Shown here piece after piece: positions 1-7,945 of a stretch of 64,000 bases of DNA. The position numbers were made by a program, and so were the translations under genes. Within the stretch, counting starts at the first letter, position 1. Each line of letters begins with the position of its first letter. The DNA comes from Myxococcales bacterium (GTDB lineage Bacteria > Myxococcota_A > Polyangia > Polyangiales > Ga0077539): NCBI GenBank assembly GCA_016792845.1, contig JAEUKH010000054.1:195708-259707 (forward strand). Direction: 5' to 3'. The notes below the pieces were generated by a model. That model did no database searches. It was not told the DNA's origin and saw only the letters and a program-made list of their open reading frames with translations.

Positions 1-671
1 GTGCCCTGGGTGCTCACGCGCGTCTCGGAGCCCCCCGCGGCGGCCGGCGGCGCGAGCGCGATCGACCAACTGGGCGTCCACAAGAAGCCGCCCTCGACGC
101 TGAACACCAGCTGCAAGGCGCGCCAACGCGCGTTGCCTGCGAGGCGCGGGCTCCAGAGCATCGCGCCGAGACCGCCCTGGGCCGCAGGGTGCCAATCGCC
201 GAACTCAAGATCGCTAGCGTTGTCGTAGGGCGACACCGCGCCTGAGAAGTACCCCGCGCCGCCGCCGAGCCGCGCGTAGGGGGTGAGCCACCGGAGCGGC
301 TGCCAACGCAGCACCGCCGAGAGCTCGAACATGTGCTGGCTCATCTGGGTGGCCCACACCTCGCGCACGCTGCCGCGCACCCGGCCGAACTGGTATCCGG
401 CCTCGACGGCGAGGGCCCAGGTGCCGAAGCTGTCGGTGAGGTCGCGCTGCACCGCCACGCCGCCCGTGGGACCGCCCGCGATGTCGTCAAAGGCCGTGTA
501 GTTCGGGTCGAGACGCCAGTAACCCGTGGCGGCGCCCATGACGCGCCAGGGTGAAGGGCGGAGCTGCGGCTGCGGCGCCTCGGCTTCGACCGAGGCTGGC
601 AAGGGCTGCGCCCCGAGCGCACCGGCCCACAAGAGCGAAATGGCCGCGCCGACGAGAGAAAGTACGCGCAT
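1..671 (-). CDS. Secreted beta-barrel-like envelope protein, 3' end outside window
   Basis: Only the first 223 codons are present; the frame stays open to the left edge. It begins with a Sec signal peptide (hydrophobic residues 3-20, likely cut after Ala21, ALGA-Q). The rest alternates glycine and aromatic residues in short strands (ATGYWRLDP near 47-55, AVEAGYQFGRVRG near 88-100, YARLGGGAGYF near 132-142), the texture of an outer-membrane beta barrel. The ATG overlaps the stop of the preceding lipoprotein gene as ATGA, so translation is probably coupled to the two propeller lipoproteins upstream. I recognise no named family; the barrel reading is inferred from composition only. Confidence 0.6.
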   Translation of the reverse strand, partial: MRVLSLVGAAISLLWAGALGAQPLPASVEAEAPQPQLRPSPWRVMGAATGYWRLDPNYTAFDDIAGGPTGGVAVQRDLTDSFGTWALAVEAGYQFGRVRGSVREVWATQMSQHMFELSAVLRWQPLRWLTPYARLGGGAGYFSGAVSPYDNASDLEFGDWHPAAQGGLGAMLWSPRLAGNARWRALQLVFSVEGGFLWTPSWSIALAPPAAAGGSETRVSTQG

Positions 672-2287
672 CACTCAGCCCCGATCGAGAGGAGGTTCGA
701 GAGGAGAAAGCCCCGCACCGAGCGCGCCGTGCTGCGCTGCGGGTCGCTCGCGTCGAGCACCGTGACCCACCCGTCGCGGGCCTCGTGGAGCGCCACCACC
801 CGCGACCGCGCCCCAGCGCCGCCACCGAGCGGGATCACGTCGCGCACCACCCCGTCGAGGCGAAGCTCCCCAGGCCGGAAGCTCCGAAGGTCAATGTACC
901 CGAGCCGCTCGCCCGACTGCGGCGCGACCCAAAGCATCGTACGGTCGTGGTCAAAGCGCGCGTTGCCGAGCGGGACCTCCGAGAAAATCGGCGCCGCCGT
1001 GCGACGCCCCAAGTCGAGCAGCGACACCGCCCCGCGCCCCGCCGCGCTCGCCTCCGTCGGGTGACCGAAGAGCACCACGCCCCGGTCGAGGAGCGGCAAG
1101 GCCGTGCGGATGCTCCGCTGCAAGGGCACGAGCTCGACGTTCTGGCTCTGACGCGCTTCGAGGTCGTTCAGCTCAAGAAAGCTCACCGCCGTGACGCCGT
1201 TGGTGGCGTAGAGCAGGGCCCGCGGGCGCACGGCGTTCTCGCGCGGCGAGACGCCCTCGAAGAGCAGAATCTTGTCGGCCTGGGCGCTCAACGGCACCCG
1301 CAGCGTGGTGTTCGCCCGGGCGTCGATCACCCGCGCATCGACGCTGCCCGGAGAGACCACCAGGAGCCTCCGGTTGGCGGGCTCGCCGATGAGGGCCATG
1401 TCGCTCGGGTTTTGCCCCGCCGCGAGTTGGTTGATGCTCGGCCGGTAGTCGTTGTCGCTCGCCGCCATCGGCGTCACGGGTTCGAGCCGCAGCGCGTAGA
1501 TGTCGTTGCTCGACTGCGCCCTGAGGTAGATCGTCGCGCCCTCGAGGTCGAAGACGGCCTGTTGGGGCAAGATCGCCCGCGGGTCTTCGGGCAGCGTGAG
1601 CCGCACGGTGATCTCGTTGCGCTGCGGGTTGTTGAGGTCGATGAGGGTGACGTACGCGTCGCTGAAGACCAGGGCGAGCTGGTGGGCGACGCCGCCGATG
1701 TTCAAGGTCGGCGCGAACACCACCCGGTTGGGGATGCCTCCGAACGACCGCACCGTGCGCGTGCTCGGGTTGGTCGCGCCGGGCGCCGCCGCGAGGTCGA
1801 TGAGGCTGATCTCGTTCGGGTTGAACAGCAGCCGGTCGGCGCTCGACGAGGGGCGGTAGTGGGCCAACACGAAGCGCCCGTCGGGCGACTGCGCCATGGC
1901 GTTGTAGGGCGACGAGAAGACGTACCGTCGGGCCGTCGGGGCGTCGCCCACCGCCAGGGCCGTGAGGCTGCCCGGCTCGGGAGAGACCCCCACCTCGTCG
2001 CGGCGCCCCCGCGACAGCACGAGCGCCTCGGGCGCAGAGGCCGGGGTGCCCGCGCGGGTCTCGATCAGCGTCGGGTTGGCGCCCACCGCGAGCACCCGCA
2101 CGCCGGGCGACTCAGGGGTGCTCAAGGTCACCACCCGGGCCCGGGCCGTCGGCGCGTCGAGGTACACCAGCGAGGTGCCCACCACCACCGGCGCGCTCGC
2201 GTTCAGCACCACGTCAAACTCGCTCGGGCGGTCGATGCAGCCCGTCGCCGCGAGCACCGCAAGAGACAGAAGGTTCTTCGGGTTCAT
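671..2287 (-). CDS. Predicted lipoprotein with beta-propeller-like repeats
   Basis: A 538-residue protein. I start it at the ATG giving MNPKNLLSLAVLAATGC, because this is a compact lipoprotein signal with the lipobox Cys at 17; an upstream ATG at 2320 would only add a polar extension. The mature part has repeated blade-like segments (for example ALVLSRGRRDEVGV, YVTLIDLNNPQRNEITV, FDLEGATIYLRAQ, ALLYATNGVTAVSFL), as in WD40/YVTN-type propellers. The start lies 4 bases after the stop of the similar lipoprotein 2292-3989, and its own stop overlaps the beta-barrel gene. Probably a surface or periplasmic lipoprotein; ligand and function are unknown. Confidence 0.7.
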   Translation of the reverse strand: MNPKNLLSLAVLAATGCIDRPSEFDVVLNASAPVVVGTSLVYLDAPTARARVVTLSTPESPGVRVLAVGANPTLIETRAGTPASAPEALVLSRGRRDEVGVSPEPGSLTALAVGDAPTARRYVFSSPYNAMAQSPDGRFVLAHYRPSSSADRLLFNPNEISLIDLAAAPGATNPSTRTVRSFGGIPNRVVFAPTLNIGGVAHQLALVFSDAYVTLIDLNNPQRNEITVRLTLPEDPRAILPQQAVFDLEGATIYLRAQSSNDIYALRLEPVTPMAASDNDYRPSINQLAAGQNPSDMALIGEPANRRLLVVSPGSVDARVIDARANTTLRVPLSAQADKILLFEGVSPRENAVRPRALLYATNGVTAVSFLELNDLEARQSQNVELVPLQRSIRTALPLLDRGVVLFGHPTEASAAGRGAVSLLDLGRRTAAPIFSEVPLGNARFDHDRTMLWVAPQSGERLGYIDLRSFRPGELRLDGVVRDVIPLGGGAGARSRVVALHEARDGWVTVLDASDPQRSTARSVRGFLLSNLLSIGAE

Positions 2288-2291
2288 AAGC

Positions 2292-3989
2292 TCAGTTGAC
2301 GATCCGTGAGTTGAGTTCAAACCCAGTCACCGACTGGAGGGCCCCGGTGGCCTGGTCGATGAACGTGATGCGCCCCTCAGGGTGCAGCTGCCCCACAAAG
2401 GCCCGCATCGTGCCCGCGATGGTGCCCACCGAGGTCGGCGGCGAACCCAACACGATGTCTTGCACCGCGAAGTTGGCCAAGGTCACCCGCTGCACCGTCG
2501 CCACCCGCGCGCTGTCGTCGCGGAGCAGCACAAACGCGTAGCTCCCGTCGGCGTTGAGGGCGAAGGGCCCCACCGTCGCCGGGGTCAGCTGGAGCTTCGC
2601 GAAGCGCGTCGCCGTGTCGATGAGGGTGTAGCCCCAAGCGCGGTCGATCTGCGCCTCAAGGTCGGTCTCTGGGGCCCCGGGCGCTCCGTCGGTGCGGTTG
2701 TGCACCACCATCACCGTGCGGCTGTCGGGCGAGAAGGTCACCGAGCGCACCGTCTTGCGGAGCCGAATCACCGCAGGGGGCGATCGCCCCGCCAGGTCAA
2801 GGAGCACCGCCCGCTCGACCGGCGCCGCCGTGGTGTAGAGCACCGCGAGGCGCCCATCAGGGCTGGCCGTCACCGAGCCCACGAGCTCGCCCGTGAGCGC
2901 CACCCGCTCGACCTGGGCGGGCGTGTCGAAGCCCGAGGGCACCGCCACCCGGAGCACAGTCGACTGCTCGCGCAACACCGCGAGGGCGCTGCGTCCGTCG
3001 GCCGTGAGGTCGAGGTCGGTCACCGTGGCCCCCGCGTCAAGGATGCGCACCTGACGGCTCTCAAGGTCGATGAGACGGAGGTACCGTGAGCCCTCGACCC
3101 GCGCGACCGCGTAGCGCCCGTCAGGGGTCACGCTCACGTCGCTCGGGCGGGCGTCGCGCTCAAGGCTCGGCACCGCCGCGTCGACCACCCCCGCGTCGGC
3201 AGCGGGCACGAACTCGTTCAGGCCGAGCGAGACCGAAGGCACGATGGTGGGCCCGGTGATGGCCTCGAAGCGCAAGAGGCTGACGCCGTCTTCGGTCACC
3301 ACGAAGCCCGCCGCGCTGTTACGAGAGAAGATCACTTCGAGCGGGCGAAAGCCCACCGAGAGCTGCACCGCGCGGTCAGCCTCGGGCGTGTCGCCGAAGG
3401 TCACCAGGGTGACATCTTGGAAGCTCCCCGCGGGCACGCCTCGGTTTGGGCGCGAGGTGTCGAGCCAGACCACCGCGTGACGGCCGTCGGGCGCCACGGC
3501 GATCGCGTTCGCGTTGCGCACCACCGGCAGCTGCCGCGTGCGCGTCACACCGCCCTCGGTGCGCAGAATCGTCATCGTGTTGGCGTTGACGTTGATCGTC
3601 AGCGCCACATCGCGCCCCGGGAGCGTCGCCAGGTACGTCGGCCCGTCGCCCGCCTCGACGGTCTGGATCGTCAGGCTCTGCGAGTCGATCACCGCCACCG
3701 AGTCGCGCGAGGGGTTGGCCACATACACCGCGCGCACCCCGGCCTGCGGGGCCTCGAAGCTCCGCACCTCTTCGATCTCGGGAGGCAGCGGCTGCCCCGC
3801 GTCGACCGCCGAGTTGCCCGTGTCAGAGGGCGTGGCGCCCGCGTCGAAGCGCCCGCCCCCGGCGCCCGCGTCGAAGGTGCCGCCGCCCGCGCCGCCCTCG
3901 TTCGAGCTGTCAGACCCGCAGCCCCCAACCCACCAAGACGCCCCGAGCGGGAGCGCTGCAAGCATCACAAAGCGTAGCCAAGGTCGCAT
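2292..3989 (-). CDS. Predicted lipoprotein with YVTN-type beta-propeller
   Basis: A 565-residue protein starting at MRPWLRFVMLAALPLGAS, with the lipobox Cys at 24 (VGGC), then a Gly/Asp/Ala-rich linker typical of myxobacterial lipoproteins. The remainder holds repeated propeller blades: VYVANPSRDSVAVIDSQSL, then segments ending in DGRYAV, DGRSALAV, DGRLAVLY, DSRTVMVV and DGSYAFVLL at roughly 40-50 residue spacing. These match the YVTN/lactonase-like seven-bladed family pattern. It heads the three-gene operon that continues with 671-2287 and the partial barrel gene. An in-frame ATG at 4223 exists but would put 78 non-signal residues before the lipobox, so I reject it. Catalytic activity cannot be judged. 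Confidence 0.72.
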   Translation of the reverse strand: MRPWLRFVMLAALPLGASWWVGGCGSDSSNEGGAGGGTFDAGAGGGRFDAGATPSDTGNSAVDAGQPLPPEIEEVRSFEAPQAGVRAVYVANPSRDSVAVIDSQSLTIQTVEAGDGPTYLATLPGRDVALTINVNANTMTILRTEGGVTRTRQLPVVRNANAIAVAPDGRHAVVWLDTSRPNRGVPAGSFQDVTLVTFGDTPEADRAVQLSVGFRPLEVIFSRNSAAGFVVTEDGVSLLRFEAITGPTIVPSVSLGLNEFVPAADAGVVDAAVPSLERDARPSDVSVTPDGRYAVARVEGSRYLRLIDLESRQVRILDAGATVTDLDLTADGRSALAVLREQSTVLRVAVPSGFDTPAQVERVALTGELVGSVTASPDGRLAVLYTTAAPVERAVLLDLAGRSPPAVIRLRKTVRSVTFSPDSRTVMVVHNRTDGAPGAPETDLEAQIDRAWGYTLIDTATRFAKLQLTPATVGPFALNADGSYAFVLLRDDSARVATVQRVTLANFAVQDIVLGSPPTSVGTIAGTMRAFVGQLHPEGRITFIDQATGALQSVTGFELNSRIVN

Positions 3990-4194
3990 GGTGAAGGACG
4001 TGACACAGCACGTCGGGTGCCAACCGCGCCCTGCGGGCGTTTCGACGCGTCTTCGAAGCCCCAGTCTGGGGCGTCTGTGACACCCCTGCCGTGATGTGCG
4101 AGCGTGGCACAGTCGCGGGGCGCGGCGCCTCAGGGCCCTCGGGCGGGGTGGGGGTTTCGCGAGGGGGTGAAAGCGACTATGGTCGCGGCCTTCG
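3990..4194. promoter_or_regulatory. Divergent intergenic region with GC hairpin
   Basis: About 205 bp between the divergently read lipoprotein gene (minus, start 3989) and the gene starting at 4195. It contains a short inverted repeat GCCCCAG-T-CTGGGGC at 4058-4072. No convincing -35/-10 pair was identified. It must hold both promoters if the two units are transcribed separately; the hairpin could be an operator, but that is inference. Confidence 0.3.
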
Positions 4195-4824
4195 GTGATG
4201 GCGACGAGACGGCGAGTGTGCATGGGCTGGGCGGCTTTGTTGGCCCTTCACGCCCGCCCCGCGCGGGCCGAAGGCGCGCCCGACGGGCTCTACGGTCGCC
4301 TCTCGCGCGATCTCGTGTTGAGCGCCGAGCTCATGGGCGGCGTGCGGGGCCTCGGCGACGAAGCCCGGGCCATGGGCTCGGTCGCCTTGCGGGTGCGCAC
4401 CCTCGACATGACCGGCGTGGCCCTCGGGTACGACCGCGGGCTCTCGGGCGCAGGCCGCAGCGACACCCTTTGGGCCGCGGTCGACCTCAGGCCCGCCCTC
4501 TTGGCGCGCTGGTCGTCGAACCTTGAGACCGGCCCCCGTTGGCGCGACCTCGCGCTCGACTCGCTGGGGATCGAGCTCGGGGTGGGCTACCTCCGTCCGT
4601 TCGGGGCTGAGGGCTCGGGCTTCGCGATGGTGCTCGGGGCAGGCTTCGAGCTGCCGCTGGTGTGGTCTGAGGGCGACGCCGTGATGCTGCGCTTCTCGGC
4701 CCGCTACCAGGCCGCCGCCGCGTGGGACAACCAAGGCACCGGCCGCGACGAGTCGGGCCTCACCCTCGGCGCGGGCCTCGTGTTTCGCACCATGCGCAGG
4801 GCCGGAGCGGTGCGTGCGCGCTAG
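4195..4824 (+). CDS. Secreted hypothetical protein, beta-barrel-like
   Basis: A 209-residue protein with a signal peptide (hydrophobic WAALLALHA near 12-20, cut near ARA-EG). The body alternates small and hydrophobic residues (SAELMGGVRGLG, LGIELGVGYLRPFG, FAMVLGAGFELPL, LTLGAGLVFRT), again the texture of an outer-membrane barrel. Translation may begin at GTG 4195 or at the adjacent ATG 4198. Its last 11 bases overlap the next gene, so the two are likely co-translated. No family is recognised. Confidence 0.6.
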   Translation: MMATRRRVCMGWAALLALHARPARAEGAPDGLYGRLSRDLVLSAELMGGVRGLGDEARAMGSVALRVRTLDMTGVALGYDRGLSGAGRSDTLWAAVDLRPALLARWSSNLETGPRWRDLALDSLGIELGVGYLRPFGAEGSGFAMVLGAGFELPLVWSEGDAVMLRFSARYQAAAAWDNQGTGRDESGLTLGAGLVFRTMRRAGAVRAR

Positions 4825-5254
4825 CGTAGCCCTCGTGCTGGCGGGCGCCCTAGGGTGCGGGCGCGGCGAGCCTCGCACCCCGGAGGCCACCGTGCGGGCC
4901 TTCGTCTCTGCGGTCTCGGCCGCCCAAGACGACGCCAACGCCCGCGAGCGGGTCTACCACCTGCTGAGCGGCCGCACCCAAGAGACCCTCCAGAGCCGCG
5001 CCCAACTCGCCTCGCAGGTGTCGGGCTTCACCCTCCAACCGTGGGAGATGCTCGCTCCCGGGCGCATGCGCCTCAGGGTCGGCTACGACCCCTCGCTCAG
5101 CACCACCCGGGTCGAGGGCGACCGCGCGTGGGTCACTGTACGGGGCCCCACCGGCGGCGTGGCCGAGGTTCCCTTGCTCCGCGAAGGGGGCCGCTGGCGG
5201 GTCGAGCTCGGCCTGCCCGCGTTTCGCCCCGTCTCGACCACCGAAGCGCCGTAG
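4814..5254 (+). CDS. Small predicted lipoprotein (DUF4878/NTF2-like texture)
   Basis: A 146-residue protein starting at GTG 4814 inside the end of the upstream gene. The N-terminus MRASVALVLAGALGC is a lipoprotein signal with the Cys at 15. The mature domain begins TPEATVRAFVSAVSAAQ and ends with GRWRVEL, a layout resembling NTF2-like/DUF4878 lipoproteins in which a helix precedes a curved sheet; this resemblance is from memory and tentative. The gene ends before a tandem repeat array, and the next gene converges on it. Confidence 0.6.
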   Translation: MRASVALVLAGALGCGRGEPRTPEATVRAFVSAVSAAQDDANARERVYHLLSGRTQETLQSRAQLASQVSGFTLQPWEMLAPGRMRLRVGYDPSLSTTRVEGDRAWVTVRGPTGGVAEVPLLREGGRWRVELGLPAFRPVSTTEAP

Positions 5255-5329
5255 CGTCTCCGCGATGGCCCGCTCCGGGGGGCGGGGCGCTGTGATGGCG
5301 TCAATGCGGCGAGAGGGCCCAGCCCGCGA

Positions 5330-5544
5330 CGCAAATGGAGCGCACCTGGGGGTCAAGTGCAGTGTAGTGGCCCGCAAATGGAGCGCACCTGGGGGTCAAG
5401 TGCAGTGCAATAGGCCGCAAATGGAGCGCACCTGGGGGTCAGGTGCAGTGCAATGGGCCGCAAATGGAGCGCACCTGGGGGTCAGGTGCACTGTGGTGGG
5501 CTGCAAATGGACCGTGTTTGGGGGTCAGGTGCACCGCAACGGGC
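5330..5544. repeat. Five tandem 43-bp repeats with internal palindrome
   Basis: Units begin at 5330, 5373, 5416, 5459 and 5502, each exactly 43 bp. The first 26 bases of units 1-4 are identical; the last third drifts, and unit 5 is the most divergent. Units 3 and 4 contain the perfect hairpin GCACCTG-GGGGT-CAGGTGC; units 1 and 2 have one mismatch in it. Because 43 is not a multiple of three, any open frame across the array rotates through three readings, so I do not call it coding. The array lies between the 3' ends of two convergent genes, the usual place for REP-like elements or bidirectional terminators. Confidence 0.9.
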
Positions 5545-5568
5545 CGCGCAGGGGGGCGGTTTGCGGCG

Positions 5569-6591
5569 TCAGCGAACGGCGGGGGTGCAGGTGCCGCGCT
5601 GGCTGGGCTGGTTCGAGTCGTAGTCACCCGTCATGACGTAGATCTGGCCAGAGCTGGGGCAGGTGACGTAGGCCGAGGGGCAGGTGCCGCACTGGTCGTC
5701 GGCGTTGCCCGAGAGCACGGCGAGGGCCGAGGCGGCCGAGCAGGGCGCGGTGCCGGGGCAGACGCGCATGACGGGGTCGCCGGTGCAGACGCCGTACGAG
5801 GGCTGACAGAGCGAGCCGACCCCGGCCGAGCCGCTGCATCCGACCATGGTGGCGCGGTTGGGGAGGCAGGTGAAGGTCATGCCGAAGGTCCACCCGCAGT
5901 TGCGGTTGGGGCCTTGGGTGACGGTGCTGCCGCAGGCGGTCATGAAGCCGCCGCCTGCGCAGGTGCCGCAGTCTGAGGCGCAGCTCTCACAGGTCTCGCT
6001 GCCGTTGCAGGTGCCGTCGCCGCAGCGGGCCGCCGGGGGCACATCGACCGGAGGCGGGCACAACGCCGCGCAGTCGGCCCGGCAGCTCTCGCAGGTCTCG
6101 CTGCCGTTGCAGGTGCCGTCGCCGCAGCGGGCCGCCGGGGGCACATCGACCGGAGCCGGACACTGGGCCGCGCAGTCAGCCCTGCAGCTCTCGCAGGTCT
6201 CGCCGCCGTTGCAGGTGCCGTCGCCGCAGCGCGGCCCGACGGGGCACTGCGACTCACAATCGGCCCGACAGCTCTTGCAGGTCTCGCCCGCGTTGCAAGT
6301 GCCGTCACCGCACCGCGGCGCCGGCGGAACGTCAAACTCAGGCGACCCCACATCGTCGGCGGTCGGCCCCGTGTCGCTGCCCGGCCCCGCGTCGCTGCCG
6401 AGGCCCGTGTCGACCGCGGGCCCGTTGTCGTTGGTGGGCCGCGGCGTGTCTTCGCCGGGGATCGCGCCGCTGTCGGTGCCGCCCCCGGCGTCGCTGCCGC
6501 CCCCGCCCCCGCCGCCGCTGCTGCCCCCGCGGGCCGTGCAGGCCGAGGCGCATACCAGCGAAGCAACCACAATCCAACGTGAGAACTGCAT
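5569..6591 (-). CDS. Cys-rich repeat lipoprotein
   Basis: A 340-residue protein with a lipoprotein signal (MQFSRWIVVASLVCASAC, Cys at 18), then a long Gly/Asp/Ser-rich linker with the DTG/DAG texture seen in other lipoproteins here. Residues about 93-215 hold four copies of the pattern CGDGTCNxxETCxSCxxDC; two adjacent copies are almost identical in DNA with a 102-bp period (from 5984 and 6086). The C-terminal about 120 residues are a separate Cys-rich domain. The repeats are probably disulfide-knotted modules exported to the cell surface. No enzyme motif is visible. It converges with 4814-5254 across the repeat array. Confidence 0.75.
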   Translation of the reverse strand: MQFSRWIVVASLVCASACTARGGSSGGGGGGGSDAGGGTDSGAIPGEDTPRPTNDNGPAVDTGLGSDAGPGSDTGPTADDVGSPEFDVPPAPRCGDGTCNAGETCKSCRADCESQCPVGPRCGDGTCNGGETCESCRADCAAQCPAPVDVPPAARCGDGTCNGSETCESCRADCAALCPPPVDVPPAARCGDGTCNGSETCESCASDCGTCAGGGFMTACGSTVTQGPNRNCGWTFGMTFTCLPNRATMVGCSGSAGVGSLCQPSYGVCTGDPVMRVCPGTAPCSAASALAVLSGNADDQCGTCPSAYVTCPSSGQIYVMTGDYDSNQPSQRGTCTPAVR

Positions 6592-7039
6592 GGTGAATCA
6601 AACCTGAAGCGTGAGTGAGCCGCCCCGAGGTGCGAGACCCCACAACCCAGGCAGCGCGTGTTGTGCGAAGGCGTGGTCGTACTCACCCCGCACAGCTTGT
6701 CAATGTACCGACATGAGAAGATCACCACGCCCCTCGGGCACGGCCCTCGCCCGCGATGGGGGCTCCCGGTGGCCCCGCGGCCCGCGAGAGGGGCGAAGCC
6801 TCGTTGAGGCATAACTGCTTGTTTTGACAAATGATTGCCCAGCTCGACCCGCAGCGCCTGAGGGCTCCGCGCTGACCCGAGGGCGCCCCTACGAGGGGCC
6901 TCGCGCAGGGCTCTCAGGGGCCGGAGGGCTGCCGAAGAATGTCAAAAGTGGGGGCCCGGGGGCGCCGAGGGGGTGCGAAATGTGTCTCAGGGTCCACAGG
7001 GGTTTTGGGAGCGTCGATGGAATTTGCGATGATCGGCCG
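6592..7039. other. 448-bp intergenic region, no gene seen
   Basis: Open frames here lack signals or family resemblance. A TTGACA on the minus strand at 6703-6698 could be the -35 for the Cys-rich lipoprotein gene, but I find no good -10 at 16-18 bp. A TTGACA on the plus strand lies at 6824-6829, likewise without a clear -10. A short hairpin GCCCCT-ACG-AGGGGC lies at 6885-6899. Otherwise I see nothing recognisable. Confidence 0.4.
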
Positions 7040-7606
7040 ATGGGCGCATGGCGACTGGTCTTGGGGGTGATGGTGCTCGGGTGCTCGCCTGCGGCGGGGC
7101 GCGCCGCGGGGGCGACGGCGGGGGCAGGGGCGGCGGCGGCGGCGGCGGGCGCGTGCGTGGGCGAGGCGGAGCTTCCGGCCGAGGGGCTTCGGCGGGTCGA
7201 AGACCCAGCGTTGCTGGCCCAGGCTTTGGGTCGGGCCGACGAGGGCAAGCTCTGCGCGGGGGCGGTCTACGAGGTGACGGCGCCGCTCACGGTGTACCGG
7301 GTCTGGCAGGCCGACCGGGGCTACACCGCCTTGGGCCGCTGGTGGACCTTCGCGCGTCCGTCGGGCACCCGCGAGGCGTACCGGGCCGCCTACGCCATCT
7401 GCCCCGAGTGGAGCGCCCTTGACCGGGTGAACCGCTGCGAAGTCCCTGCGGGGACGCGCCTCGTGGTGGGGGTCGGGCAGAGCGCGCGGTGCGAGAGCGG
7501 CGCGGTGTTGCCGCGGTCGGCGTCGACCCAGGTGTTCATCGACAACGACACCCGGCAGAGCCGCGTGCTGGTGACCGGGTGCGAGACCGCGGGGGCCTTT
7601 CCGTGA
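7040..7606 (+). CDS. Predicted lipoprotein of unknown function
   Basis: A 188-residue protein. The start at ATG 7040 is chosen because it gives MGAWRLVLGVMVLGCS, a lipoprotein signal with the Cys at 15; the longer frame from 6824 adds 72 residues without signal features. An Ala/Gly stretch (residues about 17-34) follows the Cys. The mature domain contains VYEVTAPLTVYRVWQADRG, ARPSGTREAYRAAYAICPEW and four or more cysteines likely to be disulfide-bonded. I do not recognise the family. Confidence 0.6.
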   Translation: MGAWRLVLGVMVLGCSPAAGRAAGATAGAGAAAAAAGACVGEAELPAEGLRRVEDPALLAQALGRADEGKLCAGAVYEVTAPLTVYRVWQADRGYTALGRWWTFARPSGTREAYRAAYAICPEWSALDRVNRCEVPAGTRLVVGVGQSARCESGAVLPRSASTQVFIDNDTRQSRVLVTGCETAGAFP

Positions 7607-7726
7607 GCGAGACGGGGCGGCAGACTGCGCGATCGACGCCCCTCTGGAGCGCGGCCTGACGGTGTGTTAGGGCTCTCGTCACGGCCGCCGCGGGGCTGCG
7701 ACCGAGAGAGGGTGTTGGGTGGGGGT

Positions 7727-7945
7727 GTGACCGCATTCACAGGCGTCAAGGTGTTTACCGCGACCCGGGCCAAAGACCGCGAAGAGTTGGGCGAGGCGAT
7801 CACGCGCTGGCTCCGTGACGCGGGCGACATCGAAGTGGTCGACAAGGTGGTGACCCAAAGCTCCGACCAGGAGTTTCACTGTCTGTCGATCACGCTGTTT
7901 TACCGCGACGGGCACGCAGCGCGGCGCGAAGACCGAGGGCCATGA
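7727..7945 (+). CDS. Small Cse60-like conserved protein
   Basis: A 72-residue protein starting at GTG 7727 (MTAFTGVKVFTATRAKDRE). The pattern VKVF...DREELGEAITRWL...IEVVDKVVTQSS...FHCLSITLFY resembles the small Cse60-type proteins first named in Bacillus sporulation and common elsewhere as uncharacterised proteins; the link is from remembered sequence pattern, not a search. It is predicted to be a compact alpha/beta cytoplasmic protein. Its last 56 bases overlap, in opposite sense, the 3' end of the membrane protein gene 7890-8777. An upstream ATG at 7664 is less likely because the added residues look random. Confidence 0.55.
   Translation: MTAFTGVKVFTATRAKDREELGEAITRWLRDAGDIEVVDKVVTQSSDQEFHCLSITLFYRDGHAARREDRGP

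Noticed and set aside
551-2299. 582-codon open frame on the plus strand
   Set aside because: It is antisense to the propeller lipoprotein and has the Arg/His-rich composition of a mirror frame.
5330-5544. CRISPR array
   Set aside because: The whole 43-bp unit is conserved, with no repeat/unique-spacer alternation and no cas gene nearby.
5265-5636. Small protein encoded across the 43-bp repeats
   Set aside because: The repeat period is not a multiple of three, so the translation rotates through frames with no consistent peptide repeat.
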